Below are positions 61,793 to 64,000 of a stretch of 64,000 bases of DNA, piece after piece (the first letter of the stretch is position 1; every line of letters starts with the position of its first letter). The DNA comes from Nipponacmea schrenckii (lineage: Eukaryota > Mollusca > Gastropoda > Lottiidae). The stretch is from positions 33,734,602-33,798,601 of the forward strand of contig JAUJPP010000003.1 of assembly GCA_030562195.1 (NCBI GenBank). The letters are read 5' to 3'. Below the pieces are notes generated by a model that saw only the letters and a program-made list of their open reading frames with translations, was not told the origin of the DNA and ran no database searches. The position numbers and the translations under genes are program-made.

Positions 61793-63189
61793 CCGTATAA
61801 TTCCGAATATAGTGCGCAGGCATGTATAATGCGCACCCCTTCCTTGCCTCCGCGAAATCGGGGAAAATTCATTTACCCATGTATAGTGCGCACCCCTTTT
61901 CCCGGCAAAAATACGACTTTAAGTTGGCATTTCATAGACACCAATATCGGGAAATAGTTGTAATACGTAAGTCACCACTCATAGTTTTTTTTTATAATAA
62001 ACAATGTTCCACTGCAACTTACGTTTCTACTATTTATTTTTATAATAAAATCCATTTTAATCCCGTATTTATTGCTTCTAATCTCTCGTAATGGTATTAT
62101 TGAGTGTTATTTAGAAATCATGTATCATGCTATTAAATTACGGTACCGAGGATGATATTCTATTGGAATAAAAATGTGCAATTAACCGGTAAACTTAGAC
62201 GTATTGAAGAAGATATTGACAGAAATTCAAAGGGCTAACGGTAACTGGCTTGGTGTAAGACTAATAGGCCCCATTATACTTGTAATCATAATGCGAATAA
62301 TAATCATGATATTGCGTCAGTTCATTTTGTGTGAATATTTGATTATAATACTAATCGATACACGACTTTACTGAGATACCGCGCTATTCAATTACGGTAC
62401 TCACCTGATTCTGTTTTTTTTAATGCTATGGACGGTACCGAGGATGATATTGCGTCAGTTCCTTTTGTGTGAATACTTAATTGTGATTGTTTCGTTTGTT
62501 TAACGTAAATAAATATCATTGTCTTTCTTAATTAAGTCTTTAATCATCGCTGGAGTGACACGATTCGCTCAATAGTTTATTTTTATCGTCTGCTTTTACC
62601 CCCCGCATAGATTTATCGACTAGTATTGCCTCTCAACGGAAATGAAAAAATTGACGACGTGAACCTTGTGTATCATATCTGATGAATAATTAGGAAAACA
62701 ATGGATTCTATTAAAACCCAGTTATTCTGGTAACCGTATTTATATTCAGGCAAGACTCGATTACGTATTGAGGCATGTCATCAAGCATGACAATCAATTG
62801 TTCCTACTATAAAAGCCATCCAAAATGCTTGGCCCGTGAACATTATTTTTGGTACCTCTCGTCTTCACGTAAATTTTCCCATGTTAATAACAAAGTTATT
62901 AACTTGAATCATTTTAGTTTTGTTCAAATATTTAACAATACTTATTTAATTTATAAGATAATAATCATATTGTGCCGTTATTACAATCATAATTCAATCT
63001 TTTACACAAATCAATTTTACCGCGAATGTTGATGAGGGAAGACAAAATGGCGGATCCTTAACATCAACTTGCGGCATTCTCGTTGGGAAAAAATACTCCA
63101 AATTTATTTACCCGTATATAGTGCGCACCCCCTCTTAGTTGGGCCCATTTTATGGCAAAAACCTGCGCATTATACACGGAAATATACGG
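61793..63189. mobile_element. 1.4-kb inverted-repeat element inserted in the 42-bp satellite
   Basis: The left end CCGTATAATTCCGAATATAG and the complement of the right end CCGTATATTTCCGTGTATAA are inverted repeats that continue through ATGCGCAGG, with further TAGTGCGCACCCC copies on both sides. TA flanks both ends (61791-61792, 63190-63191). The interior holds a second-order duplication (GGTACCGAGGATGATATT at two places) and no recognisable transposase, so it is non-autonomous. Confidence 0.85.
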
Positions 63190-63191
63190 TA

Positions 63192-63662
63192 ATTGAATAA
63201 TCTTTTGAATGGTTTGATCAATCTTTCAGATAGAATGATGAATCTTTTGAATGTTTGATCAATCTTTCAGATAAATTGATGAATCTTTTGAATGGTTTGA
63301 TCAATCTTTCAGATAAATTGATGAACCTTTTGAATGTTTGATCAATTTTAGAGATAAATTGATGAATCTTGTGAATGGTTTGATCAATCTTTCAGATAGA
63401 ATGATGAATCTTTTGAATGTTTGATCAATCTTTCAGATAAATTGATGAATCTTTTGAATGGTTTGATCAATCTTTCAGATAAATTGATGAACCTTTTGAA
63501 TGTTTGATCAATTTTAGAGATAAATTGATGAACCTTTTGAATGTTTGATCAATTTTAGAGATAAATTGATGAATCTTGTGAATGGTTTGATCAATCTTTC
63601 AGATAAATTGATGAATCTTTTGAATGGTTTGATCAATCTTGCAGATAAATTGATGAATCCTT
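63192..63662. repeat. 42-bp satellite, right block
   Basis: About 11 units of the array at 61607-61790, with 40- and 42-base variants in alternation. Confidence 0.95.
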
Positions 63663-64000
63663 TGATTGATTGGATTTGGATTGAATAATCGACTGATTTA
63701 TTCCAAGTACATGGATCTCTTAAGAGAAAGAAAGGGAAAGCATTTACTTTCAGCTTATCTTCAGATACATTTACAGTCGTGGTAACTGTCTTGAATATGC
63801 ACCTACACTGCAGGTTAAGGTTATGCTGTTCATTAAATTAGAATTACAGTAGTTTTAGAAGATATGCCACGTAAAACACAGTGGCTAACAATGTTTGAGA
63901 AATTTAATATCATTTAATTCACCATGTGATGTCAATGGCACATGGATATGCATATTCAAATAGCATAAATACTTTAAATTGTTCATGAATATCAACACAG
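63663..64000. other. No feature recognised at right edge
   Basis: Non-repetitive sequence without a supported exon. The missing PH-domain exon of the Dok-7-like gene is not visible here. Confidence 0.45.

Noticed and set aside
62775..63032. 85-codon frame near the right edge
   Set aside because: It lies inside the non-autonomous element 61793-63189 and has no similarity to transposases.

Overview
The window is about two-thirds A+T. It has multi-exon genes with GT-AG introns, long introns full of small foldback transposons and minisatellites, and no bacterial-style operons. Gene content (MELK, a Dok-7-type adaptor) and the repeat style point to an invertebrate animal, most likely a lophotrochozoan such as a mollusc. 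The phylum is inferred, not proven.

Layout from left to right. (1) 651-2290 (+) holds the last two coding exons of a membrane protein with three PPxY motifs in its cytoplasmic tail; its 5' part lies left of the window. (2) 5361-6530 is a 152-bp satellite and 6773-7583 an hAT-like element. (3) 8524-9600 (-) is an unrecognised 358-residue nuclear-looking protein with a TATA promoter and an intron in its 5' leader. (4) 14131-26197 (-) is a complete 15-coding-exon maternal embryonic leucine zipper kinase (MELK), whose last nine residues are cut off by one extra base in a homopolymer. (5) 27406-35877 (+) is a head-to-head neighbour of MELK, a six-exon 1,082-residue acidic/RS-rich nuclear protein that I cannot name. 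The two share a short putative bidirectional promoter. (6) 41622-53691 (-) holds five 3' exons of a Dok-7-like adaptor: the second part of the PH domain, the PTB domain, and a very long tail with five YxxM motifs that make it resemble an insulin receptor substrate. Its first exon(s) lie beyond the right edge. (7) From 53.7 kb to the right edge I see mainly intron and repeats, plus one weak candidate first exon on the + strand (60046-60297) behind a TATA box and a palindrome of nuclear-receptor-like half-sites.

Mobile DNA is the best-resolved non-gene content. Target-site duplications can be read directly for several elements: TTAA for a family of AGGGA-ended MITEs (18903-19241, 19354-19835, 31946-32456, and 20979-21300 with one degraded side); TA for a Tigger-type MITE (52052-52370) and a 1.4-kb element inside a 42-bp satellite (61793-63189); 9-10 bp for two foldback elements (28164-29203, 53121-53369); and 8-9 bp for a near-perfect 92-bp palindrome (41269-41360). 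A broken Tigger/pogo transposase sits in a MELK intron (22383-23074).

The named genes touch cell-cycle kinase signalling (MELK), RNA or nuclear-speckle biology (the RS-rich protein, by composition only) and receptor tyrosine kinase signalling (Dok-7-like). Only the MELK/RS-protein pair shows a plausible regulatory link, the shared promoter. All gene structures were assembled by hand from splice signals and reading-frame phase, with no transcript evidence.
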